Source: Lachnospiraceae bacterium
GTDB lineage: Bacteria > Bacillota > Clostridia > Lachnospirales > Lachnospiraceae
Direction of reading: 5' to 3'
NCBI GenBank assembly: GCA_017408025.1
Contig: JAFQVJ010000044.1
Coordinates: 62,001 to 126,000 of the forward strand
DNA length: 64,000 nt
A program made the translations under genes and the position numbers. The notes under the pieces are model-generated. The model had not been told where the DNA came from. It worked only from the letters and a program-made list of their open reading frames with translations, and did not search any database. Positions 19,601 through 26,626 of the stretch are shown in pieces. How positions within the stretch are numbered: the stretch's first letter is position 1; each line of letters opens with the position of its first letter.

Positions 19601-21664
19601 GATAGAGTTTTTTCCTTCAACACTTAACGTAGCGTCATAAAGATTTTCCTCCTTATCATTCAACATTACTGTGATTTCAACTGCATCAACACTATATATT
19701 CCATGGTTTGTCAATATCGTTCCCTCATCATATTGTATTTCCATGATTTCCGGACAATTTTTATCGACTCCAAAGTATTCACGACATATGATAATATTCT
19801 CATCCTTGTCTCTTACGAAGATTTTATGCTCTGTGTCTGTTGTCTCCCCATCTGAAGTTGCATATATACATAAATCTCCGTAGGCAGAATATATATTTTT
19901 TAATGCCACATCATAGTAAGTATTAGTAGCTTCATCTGAGTTTCCTGTAATTTTCACATCCCCTGCCGTATTCCATCTTTCGCCATCTGCCCCTTCATCT
20001 ACTCCTGATATAGTGTAATAACCTCTGTTATTGGTAACATTTCCATACAATATAACGCCTACAGGTATTGATACACTGTCAAAGCGACCTAAATCATCTA
20101 AGATTTGAACATTTACTTCAAATTTTCTGTTTCTCACAATCTCATCGGGATTGCTGATTATATTCCCATCAAATTTCAATATTTTTTTTGGATCCCACAT
20201 CTGGAAAGTATATGAAGTTACCTCCTTGCCCTCCATATCATAAACCTTTATATCAAAAGGCAGTGTAAGGCTGATACCATTTCCTGTCTTCTCATCTTTA
20301 ACCACATCACAGCGTTCTTTGCAATCATAAAATTCTGCCAAGCCGCCCGGTGTAAGCTCCTTTTCCTTGTAACTTATATTTGCGGAAACCTTTCCTTTTT
20401 CAACTTTTATCTTATAGGATGTACTTACCTGATTCACCCAGCTATTAACTTCCAGTGGTACAGCTGTAACGGTTATATCAGTATTACCTACTCCTTTTAT
20501 TGTCACATTTCCTTTTTGATCAACAGTCGCTATATTATCATTTCCTGATGCATAGCTTATGTTATACAGCTTTGTGTCAGCTTCCCCTATGACACTAAAG
20601 CTAGTGCCAATAGATTTTACCGCATCAAATACAAATTCATAATCCTTTGATACCTTTTTTCCATTACTGTCTTTTAGAACTATTTCTCCACTATACCCAT
20701 TGACCTTTATGTCATAGGATGTGCTGATGCCACTGAGCTTACAGCTGGCCGTGATAGTAGTTTCACCACTGCTTTTTATTACTATAGTTCCGTCTTTTTT
20801 ACCATTTTCATCACTTTTAATATCCACAATCTCAGGATTGGCAGATGTATATTCCACACTGTCTGGATAAGGGCATGTGAGATTCAATCTCCACTCTAAA
20901 CCGTCTGGTATTGCATTTACTTCTACATTTTCCACATGACCTTCCTGATTTTTTGATACATTAAGACCATTTATATTCTTATTGTTTTCGTATTCATACC
21001 TTAAATCATTTTTTATATATAATTGAACATACGTATCCTTATAGCCTGAGCCAGATAGCTTAACAGTCACTGTTCCTGGTACCATATAATCTATCTTCCA
21101 ATCATTAGCTTTATCCACTTTGGATACGCTGGCATTGGCTTCTCCATCCTCTCCCTTTGATGTGACCTCACATTGAATATTCTCTGGTGTTTTTAATATA
21201 AACATTTTGTCCTCTGCATATGTTATTGTTCCTGAATATTGACGTTTTTCACTATCAAAGGTTAAGTTGCTATTACCTAATGGAACGTTTTTTTGAAGAA
21301 TAAGCACCACACTGTGCTCATTACCACTATTCGCTGTGACCTTTAATTGTCCCACGTATCTCTCATAATAGTGCTCACTATCACCATAAATATCAATCGT
21401 CGTTTCCTTATGAGTTTCAAGCTTAACAGATAGTTCATACACCCCCTCCTCCTTCGCTACGGCTGCAACTTTATTTCCCTCTATCTCAAATGAAGCATTA
21501 TCTATAACCTTATTTTCACTATTATAAACCTTCACAACAAACTTTTTTGTCGTCAATTCCTCATTGACAACGTCGCCCAATACCGAATTAATAGGTATAT
21601 ATGTGAATAAAAGCAACATGCTCATTATTATTGCCATAATCCTTTTCAAATACGTCCGTCTCAT
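16637..21664 (-). CDS. giant Ig-like repeat surface protein with C-terminal membrane anchor
   Basis: This 1,675-residue protein starts with a signal peptide (MRRTYLKRIMAIIMSMLLLF). The first third contains bacterial Ig-like (Big_2) units, seen as IKSSGETTITAS and IKGVGNTDITVTAV. The remainder has about eight Ig-like units ending in a D-x-A-G-N motif (RDRAGN, EDNAGN, EDAAGN, KDKAGN, DEAGN, EDKAGN). The C-terminus has one membrane segment (FYGTIIGTSTAVAGGVVCLI) and the basic tail RRKRIRAK, with no LPXTG. It should form a long stalk outside the cell. It is the largest gene in the window and lies between the T-rich protein and the FHA protein of the secretion locus. Adhesin or secretion-stalk roles are both possible. 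Confidence 0.85.
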   Translation of the reverse strand: MRRTYLKRIMAIIMSMLLLFTYIPINSVLGDVVNEELTTKKFVVKVYNSENKVIDNASFEIEGNKVAAVAKEEGVYELSVKLETHKETTIDIYGDSEHYYERYVGQLKVTANSGNEHSVVLILQKNVPLGNSNLTFDSEKRQYSGTITYAEDKMFILKTPENIQCEVTSKGEDGEANASVSKVDKANDWKIDYMVPGTVTVKLSGSGYKDTYVQLYIKNDLRYEYENNKNINGLNVSKNQEGHVENVEVNAIPDGLEWRLNLTCPYPDSVEYTSANPEIVDIKSDENGKKDGTIVIKSSGETTITASCKLSGISTSYDIKVNGYSGEIVLKDSNGKKVSKDYEFVFDAVKSIGTSFSVIGEADTKLYNISYASGNDNIATVDQKGNVTIKGVGNTDITVTAVPLEVNSWVNQVSTSYKIKVEKGKVSANISYKEKELTPGGLAEFYDCKERCDVVKDEKTGNGISLTLPFDIKVYDMEGKEVTSYTFQMWDPKKILKFDGNIISNPDEIVRNRKFEVNVQILDDLGRFDSVSIPVGVILYGNVTNNRGYYTISGVDEGADGERWNTAGDVKITGNSDEATNTYYDVALKNIYSAYGDLCIYATSDGETTDTEHKIFVRDKDENIIICREYFGVDKNCPEIMEIQYDEGTILTNHGIYSVDAVEITVMLNDKEENLYDATLSVEGKNSITSNILKTSDGKEYCVFKLDGEQYNGENRNVKICVRDRAGNSVIEEIGNIVIEDMPAIATFSIDSDSEYKVYESDNKIWTGGDVKVNAVVTDLVSGADAGEASGLLSYEVHVNGVYIETVSFEEMTEKVLSDTYVIDTALYSKTEEGLVTIQIKNIKDFAGNSGVNGEYKIYVDTGAPTAEFVDTDTKGNESRTAFGNFYNSPTGFVFKPKDDGSGVHSVTMNIDDVVYNGSLDEDGIITFSVNVMTSGDMYLTITDNVENVQKISLSSICDGSGKHPFSSDYVLLENNKIKAAFEKTGEAFKGEWYRDTVTYIVNLKDEGTEKLPASGIKNVKVFVNDTEYGIYDCSDKYTVDSSYKITIDKSWIEKVISESGIYTVKVIAEDNAGNITEATDRVKIDMVAPVISDITGVENGSNNTGIITVNFQVMEKHFSEEGNKTVVTVKKTLDGKVTEYEAEPFAYYSVNTKQAYTFSEDGTYVVTITSEDAAGNKAEPKTISFIVDNTAPIAEISGVTPNEYYMDKASVKIDVVESNYENTDVVIGITRELNGVEEMVQSKQFDGTQKESSLVQEFTEEGTYTIKVDAKDKAGNVALTKTVIFTIDTYMPVIEINGVENGAAYNDEIVPSISIKDNFYRDCSVNIVKTGVYFNGNKTDVNSFIEMDVTSLLVSHRNIDEQGAEIKLDSFNAVQENDGIYTLVVTATDYAGRTSTETISFSVNRFGSVYTFDENLKNIVNTYNMSIDNDFVITEYNANRILADSVKVTITRDGSLLNSVVMETYEENGGESVGDSGWYQYRYVISKDNFKYDGVYVISVSSADEAGNNSNTITYDEMAVRFSVDTTKPEVVKVMGLSKDSYSSDRIRVEYEAFDAVAIEEVRVFLNGNVIQTVTEFSDVTTYRGEFYIEEGMEQKVRFAIEDKAGNVIDTDNMEDMKLGKVVDFCDVVTVSTDMFVRWYVNKPLFYGTIIGTSTAVAGGVVCLIIRRKRIRAK

Positions 21665-21702
21665 TTCCTGTTTCTCCCTCTACTAAATGTCTGCCCAAAA
21701 AG

Positions 21703-22647
21703 TTAATCTATATCCAGGTCGCTGTACGATCCAATTGTAATACCGCCAAGATTATATCCTATGCTCCCTCCAAATTCGAAGCGTATATATATTACCTGCG
21801 ATGCATCATTTGTATAATTTAAATATTTATACATTACACATTTTGTATCATATTCCTCATCAGTATATTCATAATACGGAGTCCCATAGATAGCTTTCAC
21901 ATTATCCACTGTTGAACCTGTATGTCCATCATAGAATTTTATTTCGTTGTTAAAAAGACAAAGTGAGGCTATACTTCCAGATAAATAATCATATGACTTT
22001 CCCGCAGATGCAGGTCCTACACCACAGAATTCTACCAATTCATCCTTTGTCTTCGGCAAAGATACCAAACCGGTTTTTAGATTAAGACACAATTCCTCTA
22101 TGATTACTCCATTTACACCCCTTAAAGGTTTTGTAGTTTCCTCCTGTTTCGTTGTAGTTTCCTCCTGTTTCGTTGTAGTTTCTTGTTTTGTTGTTTTTTG
22201 TTCTGTTGTAGCCCTTTTTGTTGTCTCCTGAACTATTGTGGTCTGCTTAGATGTAGTATTTTTTTGAGATGAAGTTGTATCTCTTATTGTTGTCTCTTCC
22301 TGTTTTCCGTCTGTCGTTTCTTTGACCGTTTCTTCTACCAGCTTGCCCGTGGTTTTCTCCTCAACTGTACTTCCCTCCTGAGCCACCATTGCCTCCATAG
22401 CCGTTGTCTCTTCCAACGCCACAGTTGTCTCTTCAATGCTTTTTGTATTTCCATCTACAGTCATTGATACATCAATGGATGATTCTCCAATGGTATCTTG
22501 TGACCTAAATTCCTTTTTTTCTGCTCCACATTTAGGTGCAGTTGTTGCACTTCCATATTTAATTCCAACTATAATGATTAAAAGAGTAAGTACAATAACT
22601 GTCCCTATAATTCTCAATATAATATTCTTTTTTAAAATGTTCTTCAT
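21703..22647 (-). CDS. membrane-anchored protein with Thr/Glu-rich linker, unknown function
   Basis: This 314-residue protein has an N-terminal membrane segment (about residues 11-30, LRIIGTVIVLTLLIIIVG) with a basic start, so it is a signal anchor or uncleaved signal. Residues about 60-180 are Thr, Glu, Gln and Lys rich with repeated KQEETT units (bases about 22135-22200), typical of a wall-spanning linker. Residues about 185-314 form a compact outer domain rich in Tyr and Asp (CGVGPASAGKSYDYLSG). No family was recognised. It lies within the type VII locus between the lipoprotein and the Ig-like protein. Confidence 0.75.
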   Translation of the reverse strand: MKNILKKNIILRIIGTVIVLTLLIIIVGIKYGSATTAPKCGAEKKEFRSQDTIGESSIDVSMTVDGNTKSIEETTVALEETTAMEAMVAQEGSTVEEKTTGKLVEETVKETTDGKQEETTIRDTTSSQKNTTSKQTTIVQETTKRATTEQKTTKQETTTKQEETTTKQEETTKPLRGVNGVIIEELCLNLKTGLVSLPKTKDELVEFCGVGPASAGKSYDYLSGSIASLCLFNNEIKFYDGHTGSTVDNVKAIYGTPYYEYTDEEYDTKCVMYKYLNYTNDASQVIYIRFEFGGSIGYNLGGITIGSYSDLDID

Positions 22648-22709
22648 ACTTATATTCCACCTATATATTTACATCTGTATATGCACAAGTATTCAGGAAG
22701 CAGCATTAC

Positions 22710-22776
22710 TAATGATATAGGATTCAAGTGTGTGTGCGAAGCACGTAACAATCCGTTGAACTTCCCTATATCATTA
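22710..22776. repeat. repeat family 2, copy C (inverted relative to copies A and B)
   Basis: A perfect 12-bp outer stem TAATGATATAGG/CCTATATCATTA encloses inner pairs TTCAA/TTGAA and GTGC/GCAC. Its reverse complement contains TTCAACGGATTG, TACGTGCTT and AATCCTATAT, as in copies A and B near the WXG100 genes. It lies in the 146-nt gap after the SLH-like lipoprotein gene and may act as its terminator. Confidence 0.65.
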
Positions 22777-22793
22777 AAATGCCTTAAAAATGT

Positions 22794-25118
22794 CTATTTG
22801 TTTACAATTACCGTACAAGTAGCTGTAAATTTTCCATCGCTAGTCTTTACAGTAACTAGGGAACTTCCCTCAGATATACCTGTGACAATTCCTCCTGATA
22901 CAGTTGCTATATTTGCTTTTTCGGAAGACCATACCAAATCACTTTCCTTATATCCATCTGGAAGTGTACACTCTATAACTGCACTGTTACCTACGTCCAC
23001 AATGATAAGGTACCTGTCAATGTATAAGCCTCCCTGAGGTTGCTTTTCCCCATCACCACTTGTTGTCTCCTCCTGTTTAAGAGGAATAACCTCCTCAGCT
23101 CTCACCGCACTCTGGGTATCATACAATTTAATTTTCTCTGCCTGATCCTGCGATATCAGTGTAAATTCAGCACTCAAACAAAGCTCATTTATAACCGTGT
23201 TATCCTTTTTTCCTACCTGCAATTTGATAATAGGCAGATATAGATTTACATCAGTTTTTAATCCTATTTCTTCATATATAGTAATCTGTTCTGCCGTATG
23301 GTCTATATTGGCACCATCTTCAATATAGAAGCTTGCCGTTGCCTCAAGCTTTCCTGATGCGGCAAGTGCCACATCTATAATGTCGATATCAATAAATGTA
23401 AGACAAGCCGTCAATCTTGCACCTGCCTCTAAGCTAAGCTTTGCATCAATAGACTGCTTTGCAGATTTGTCACATGTAGACTTGAAGCCGTTTGCATTTT
23501 CATATTCCATTTTAGTGGCACTTGTAACCTCAAAATTGTATGAAATCTCCCCGTTTGCCTCCACAAAAAGACTTACTTCTACAGTAATGACGAATCCACC
23601 ATTTATAGGTATCTTCAATTCGCCAAGCTTTGCATCTCCTCCAATTTTTCCTTTCAATGTAACATTAGATGTAGTTTTGCTATTGAGAGACAAAGAAAAC
23701 TTTTCAACCGTTGTATTTCCCCAGTCAAAATCTATCTTTGCTTCTGCCGCAACACCAAGCTCCAGCTGCACCTGACCTGTCAATGAATATCCTGCCTTGT
23801 ACTTGTATACAGGTTTAGCATTTTCCGTAATCTGCTGTCTGTATGTCTCAAGCTGGGAACAAAACTCCTCTTCACTTATCTGTCCTGCATTATACTGGTC
23901 TGCCAGCTCCCCCATTTTATCCAGATATGCTCTGTCATTGCTAAATGCTACTCTTGACCCCTCTGCTGTCTTGATAAAGTCATCATAATCATCATTATTT
24001 GTCTTTGAATGCTTACCTGAAAATTTGAATTCATCAAAATATGTTCCCATTTTTGACAGTTTAGCATCAAGAGATGTATCCTGAGTTAGCTCTGATGAAC
24101 CATCTGTAAGATTGATATTTAAAGTAATTGTCTTACTTCCTGAAGCAGATGCCTCCACTGTATTATCTATCTTATGATCAGTTCCACTTAGATCACTTAT
24201 ATGTGACATGTCTGCCTTGGCAGTTAATTGGGCACTATTTGCCTTAGCTGAGTCCTTAACTATGGTAACACCTTCAACTGGAACAAAATGCTCTGAGTCA
24301 GCAATTGCATATGTGTCTATATCAATTTCATCTAGAACCTCATATATCTCTGGGCGTTCTACCTTGATAGTACATGCGCCGTCAGCCTCTACAGTCTTTG
24401 ATACAGCCTTTACTGCATATCCTTCCGGATACTGCTCACTTGGCACAAGGAAAACCTCTCCTGTATCTATGTCAGCAGCCTCACTGGCCGGCATGGTTAT
24501 CTGTGATGCATCTTCATTCACAGTTACATTTTCACTGTCAGTCTTATCTAGCACATCTTCTCTATATTCAACTATTATATGGTCATCCTCTGAATTATCT
24601 TCACTGAGATAGCATGTTACAGCCGAATTGAGAATTACTGCAGCCTCTACAAGACACAGACCTTCTGTAAGCTTTTTGTCTTCACCGTATTTTATGCTTG
24701 TGATACCTTTGGCATTTGCTAAACCTAAGATACCCTCATTAGGATCATCTCCCTCCATATATTCCCGGTAGTCAATGCCTGTAGCCAATACGGATGTGCT
24801 TATAACAAATCCTGTTGTAGCGATTTCATCTGGTTTAAATGTATCTGTTCCTGTAGAGAGAATTCCCCATTCATAGCATGATTGAACATACGGAAAAATC
24901 TCACTGTCACTTGCAACATCAGTATAATATGGCTCGTTATTCATATAGTTAACCATACCGAATCTCTGTCCCAGCATGGTTACCCATTGTCCTCTGGTCA
25001 GATAGTCGACACTTCCTATACTTTGATCCTTATTATCTGAACCACATGAAATCAACGTTGTTAAACACATAACTACAAGTAGCATCATAGCTACAATTCT
25101 TCTTAACTTCCCCTTCAT
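22794..25118 (-). CDS. lipoprotein with SLH-like N-terminal domain and C-terminal Big_2 domain
   Basis: This 774-residue protein has a lipoprotein signal with lipobox LISC (Cys about residue 26). Residues about 38-190 resemble S-layer homology modules (TRGQWVTMLGQRFG, DVASDSEIFPYVQSCYEWGI), which can bind the cell wall. The middle third is beta-rich with many Ser, Thr and Lys, and residues about 685-774 are a Big_2 Ig-like domain (SEKANIATVSGG). It should therefore be lipid-anchored and wall-associated. It directly follows the first WXG100 gene by 16 nt, in the same transcription unit. A wall-docking part for the secretion machine is inference. Confidence 0.78.
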   Translation of the reverse strand: MKGKLRRIVAMMLLVVMCLTTLISCGSDNKDQSIGSVDYLTRGQWVTMLGQRFGMVNYMNNEPYYTDVASDSEIFPYVQSCYEWGILSTGTDTFKPDEIATTGFVISTSVLATGIDYREYMEGDDPNEGILGLANAKGITSIKYGEDKKLTEGLCLVEAAVILNSAVTCYLSEDNSEDDHIIVEYREDVLDKTDSENVTVNEDASQITMPASEAADIDTGEVFLVPSEQYPEGYAVKAVSKTVEADGACTIKVERPEIYEVLDEIDIDTYAIADSEHFVPVEGVTIVKDSAKANSAQLTAKADMSHISDLSGTDHKIDNTVEASASGSKTITLNINLTDGSSELTQDTSLDAKLSKMGTYFDEFKFSGKHSKTNNDDYDDFIKTAEGSRVAFSNDRAYLDKMGELADQYNAGQISEEEFCSQLETYRQQITENAKPVYKYKAGYSLTGQVQLELGVAAEAKIDFDWGNTTVEKFSLSLNSKTTSNVTLKGKIGGDAKLGELKIPINGGFVITVEVSLFVEANGEISYNFEVTSATKMEYENANGFKSTCDKSAKQSIDAKLSLEAGARLTACLTFIDIDIIDVALAASGKLEATASFYIEDGANIDHTAEQITIYEEIGLKTDVNLYLPIIKLQVGKKDNTVINELCLSAEFTLISQDQAEKIKLYDTQSAVRAEEVIPLKQEETTSGDGEKQPQGGLYIDRYLIIVDVGNSAVIECTLPDGYKESDLVWSSEKANIATVSGGIVTGISEGSSLVTVKTSDGKFTATCTVIVNK

Positions 25119-25134
25119 AGGTCCTCCTGTATTC

Positions 25135-25455
25135 CTAAACTGATATCAGTAATTTCTTCGTTGCCTGATCAGCTGTATGAGACTGTATAGCCTCATATCC
25201 GTCAGCTGTTTTCTTAAGAAACGCTGCATATTCTATCATCAACTGCTCCATTGCCTGAAAATCATTCTTAAACATATTTATCTGCTTAACATAAGCCACA
25301 TTATCTTCTCCCTGCCAGAATCCTGATTCTGAGATTGAATCTATAGTGGTATATAGAGTTGTATATTCATCTCTATACTTTTTGGCTATACTTTCAACCT
25401 TTGAAGATGCAGCTCTCAAATCAGCAGAAGTTACAATAATTTTCCCCTGTGCCAT
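25135..25455 (-). CDS. WXG100-family secreted protein A
   Basis: A 106-residue helical-hairpin protein of the EsxA class, a substrate of the EssC motor. The turn motif WQG (GFWQGED) lies about 40 residues in, between two helices. It closely resembles WXG100 protein C (25963-26274) throughout, including AAFLKKTADGYEA compared with AAFLKQTAAKYRA. The frame has an ATG four codons upstream at 25467, but that one sits inside the ribosome site: GGAGGAAGAG lies directly before the ATG at 25453-25455, giving MAQGKIIV, which aligns with MARGQITV of its paralogue. No signal peptide, as expected. Confidence 0.9.
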   Translation of the reverse strand: MAQGKIIVTSADLRAASSKVESIAKKYRDEYTTLYTTIDSISESGFWQGEDNVAYVKQINMFKNDFQAMEQLMIEYAAFLKKTADGYEAIQSHTADQATKKLLISV

Positions 25456-25490
25456 CTCTTCCTCCATCTGTCATCATTATTTTTTATATA

Positions 25491-25564
25491 GAATCAGGAT
25501 GTCAAAACACCCCAATCCTGATTCAACGGATTGCTACATGCTTTGCACTCCCACAATCCTATAT
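25491..25564. repeat. repeat family 2, copy A, upstream of WXG100 protein A
   Basis: This aligns without gaps to 26301-26374 with about 59 of 74 bases identical by my count. It contains the hairpin GAATCAGGAT/ATCCTGATTC (25491-25524). The conserved core includes GTCAAAACAC, TTCAACGGATT and CTCCCACAATC. Each copy lies directly upstream of one of the two similar WXG100 genes. Confidence 0.75.
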
Positions 25565-25565
25565 A

Positions 25566-25600
25566 ATTAAATCGCAGTTGTAACACAACTACGATTTAAT
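25566..25600 (-). terminator. hairpin between WXG100 genes B and A (AT-rich stem)
   Basis: A 16-position stem with one C-A mismatch (ATTAAATCG and AGTTGT against ACAACT and CGATTTAAT) surrounds a 3-nt loop. No clear T-run follows on the minus strand. It may be a processing or stabilising structure rather than a full terminator. Confidence 0.45.
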
Positions 25601-25603
25601 CCA

Positions 25604-25628
25604 GGTGGTCAGCTAACAGCTGACCACC
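25604..25628 (-). terminator. GC-rich hairpin directly after WXG100 gene B
   Basis: A perfect 11-bp stem GGTGGTCAGCT/AGCTGACCACC with a 3-nt loop lies 22 nt past the stop codon of gene B. It has no T-run of its own but stands back to back with the hairpin at 25566-25600. Together they could protect the mRNA 3' end or reduce read-through. Confidence 0.5.
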
Positions 25629-25649
25629 ATAAGTGGATACCTCCACATC

Positions 25650-25946
25650 TTACTCAAAGGCCGCTGCATTTGAATTGATTGACTGCTCTGTTGCCTCATA
25701 ATTTGATACAGTTGTCTCAAGGAATGTAACATAAGACTTAATAATTGTATAATAGTTATCAAACTTAGGCTGCATATCTGTGATCTTCGCTCTGATTGTA
25801 TCAGATGCATCTGATGTCCATACCGACTCCAATGCATTGATAGCTCCCTTGATATCTGTAAGATGCTGATTTAATGTATCATTACTTTTCTGAATTGCCT
25901 TTGCCTTATTTCTTACTTCACTAAAAGTAATCTTAATATCTGCCAT
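25650..25946 (-). CDS. WXG100-family protein B, divergent
   Basis: This 98-residue helical-hairpin protein is WXG100-like in length, helical pattern and position. The turn reads VWTSDAS, so the Gly of W-x-G is replaced by Ser. It is clearly different from its two neighbours A and C, which resemble each other. It may form the heterodimer partner of one of them, as EsxA-EsxB do, or be an accessory substrate. GGGGAG lies upstream of the ATG. It lies between genes A and C with 16 nt to C. Confidence 0.85.
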   Translation of the reverse strand: MADIKITFSEVRNKAKAIQKSNDTLNQHLTDIKGAINALESVWTSDASDTIRAKITDMQPKFDNYYTIIKSYVTFLETTVSNYEATEQSINSNAAAFE

Positions 25947-25962
25947 ATCTACTCTCCCCTTT

Positions 25963-26274
25963 CTATGCGTTTGTTGCTAGCTGCTGTGCCTGTGTCTTAA
26001 TATCTGCCTGTGCTGCACGATACTTTGCCGCTGTCTGCTTCAAAAACGCAGCATAATCTCTCATAAGCTTCTCCATCTTTTGAAAATCATCCTTGAAACC
26101 CTCGATTTGTGCTGTGTATGCAGTATTATCAACACCTGCCCATGCAGACTGCATATCAGTAACTAGTGAGTATAGGGATGTATACTCCCTTAAGTAGCTG
26201 TCTGCGTACCCCTCAACTTTCTCTGCCACAGAATCAAGCTGAGTTGTTTCAACTGTAATCTGTCCTCTTGCCAT
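25963..26274 (-). CDS. WXG100-family secreted protein C
   Basis: A 103-residue protein with the WAG turn (SAWAGVDN, about residue 42) between two helices and no signal peptide. It is a close paralogue of protein A. It is the first WXG100 gene after yukD in transcription order. A copy of repeat family 2 lies just upstream (26301-26374). As a member of the ESAT-6/EsxA family it is expected to be exported by the EssC motor, alone or as a dimer. Confidence 0.92.
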   Translation of the reverse strand: MARGQITVETTQLDSVAEKVEGYADSYLREYTSLYSLVTDMQSAWAGVDNTAYTAQIEGFKDDFQKMEKLMRDYAAFLKQTAAKYRAAQADIKTQAQQLATNA

Positions 26275-26300
26275 TTTTTAACTCCTTTCATTTCTTACAT

Positions 26301-26374
26301 TGATTAGGGTGTCAAAACACCTTAATCCAAGTTCAACGGATTACTACGTGTTTCCCACTCCCACAATCTTATAT
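26301..26374. repeat. repeat family 2, copy B, upstream of WXG100 protein C
   Basis: This is an ungapped match to 25491-25564. Its own hairpin pairs GGTGT with ACACC and GATTA with TAATC, with changes in both arms compared with copy A, which suggests the structure is kept. It fills the gap between the YukD gene and WXG100 gene C. Confidence 0.75.
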
Positions 26375-26626
26375 TTATATTAATATCAATTGAGAGCCAT
26401 TCATTATCCCTAACTCTTCAACTGAATAATTAATATTGAAAATTGTACCTGTCGCTCTATGGCAAAGTACTAAATCTTCGGTTGCTTTATATAAGCCGTC
26501 CGAAAGCTCCTCCAAAGCCTGACCTACAAGTTTACATACTTCCCACATCTGGCTACACCTTGGTATTTTTATGTCATAAGATTTCCCAGCTGCTGGTAGA
26601 TAAACTTCTACAATAACATAACTCAT
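26375..26626 (-). CDS. YukD/EsaB ubiquitin-like type VII secretion protein
   Basis: This 83-residue protein has the ubiquitin-like beta-grasp pattern of the YukD/EsaB family: an opening strand YVIVEVYLP, a helix MWEVCKLVGQALEEL, and closing strands ending NGSQLILI. In known systems EsaB is a cytoplasmic regulator or accessory factor of the EssC machine. It overlaps the EssC stop codon by one base, so the two are translationally coupled. Neighbours confirm the assignment. Confidence 0.9.
   Translation of the reverse strand: MSYVIVEVYLPAAGKSYDIKIPRCSQMWEVCKLVGQALEELSDGLYKATEDLVLCHRATGTIFNINYSVEELGIMNGSQLILI

Noticed and set aside
22135-22200. Short tandem repeats
   Set aside because: They encode the Thr/Glu/Lys/Gln linker of the membrane-anchored protein and stay in frame.
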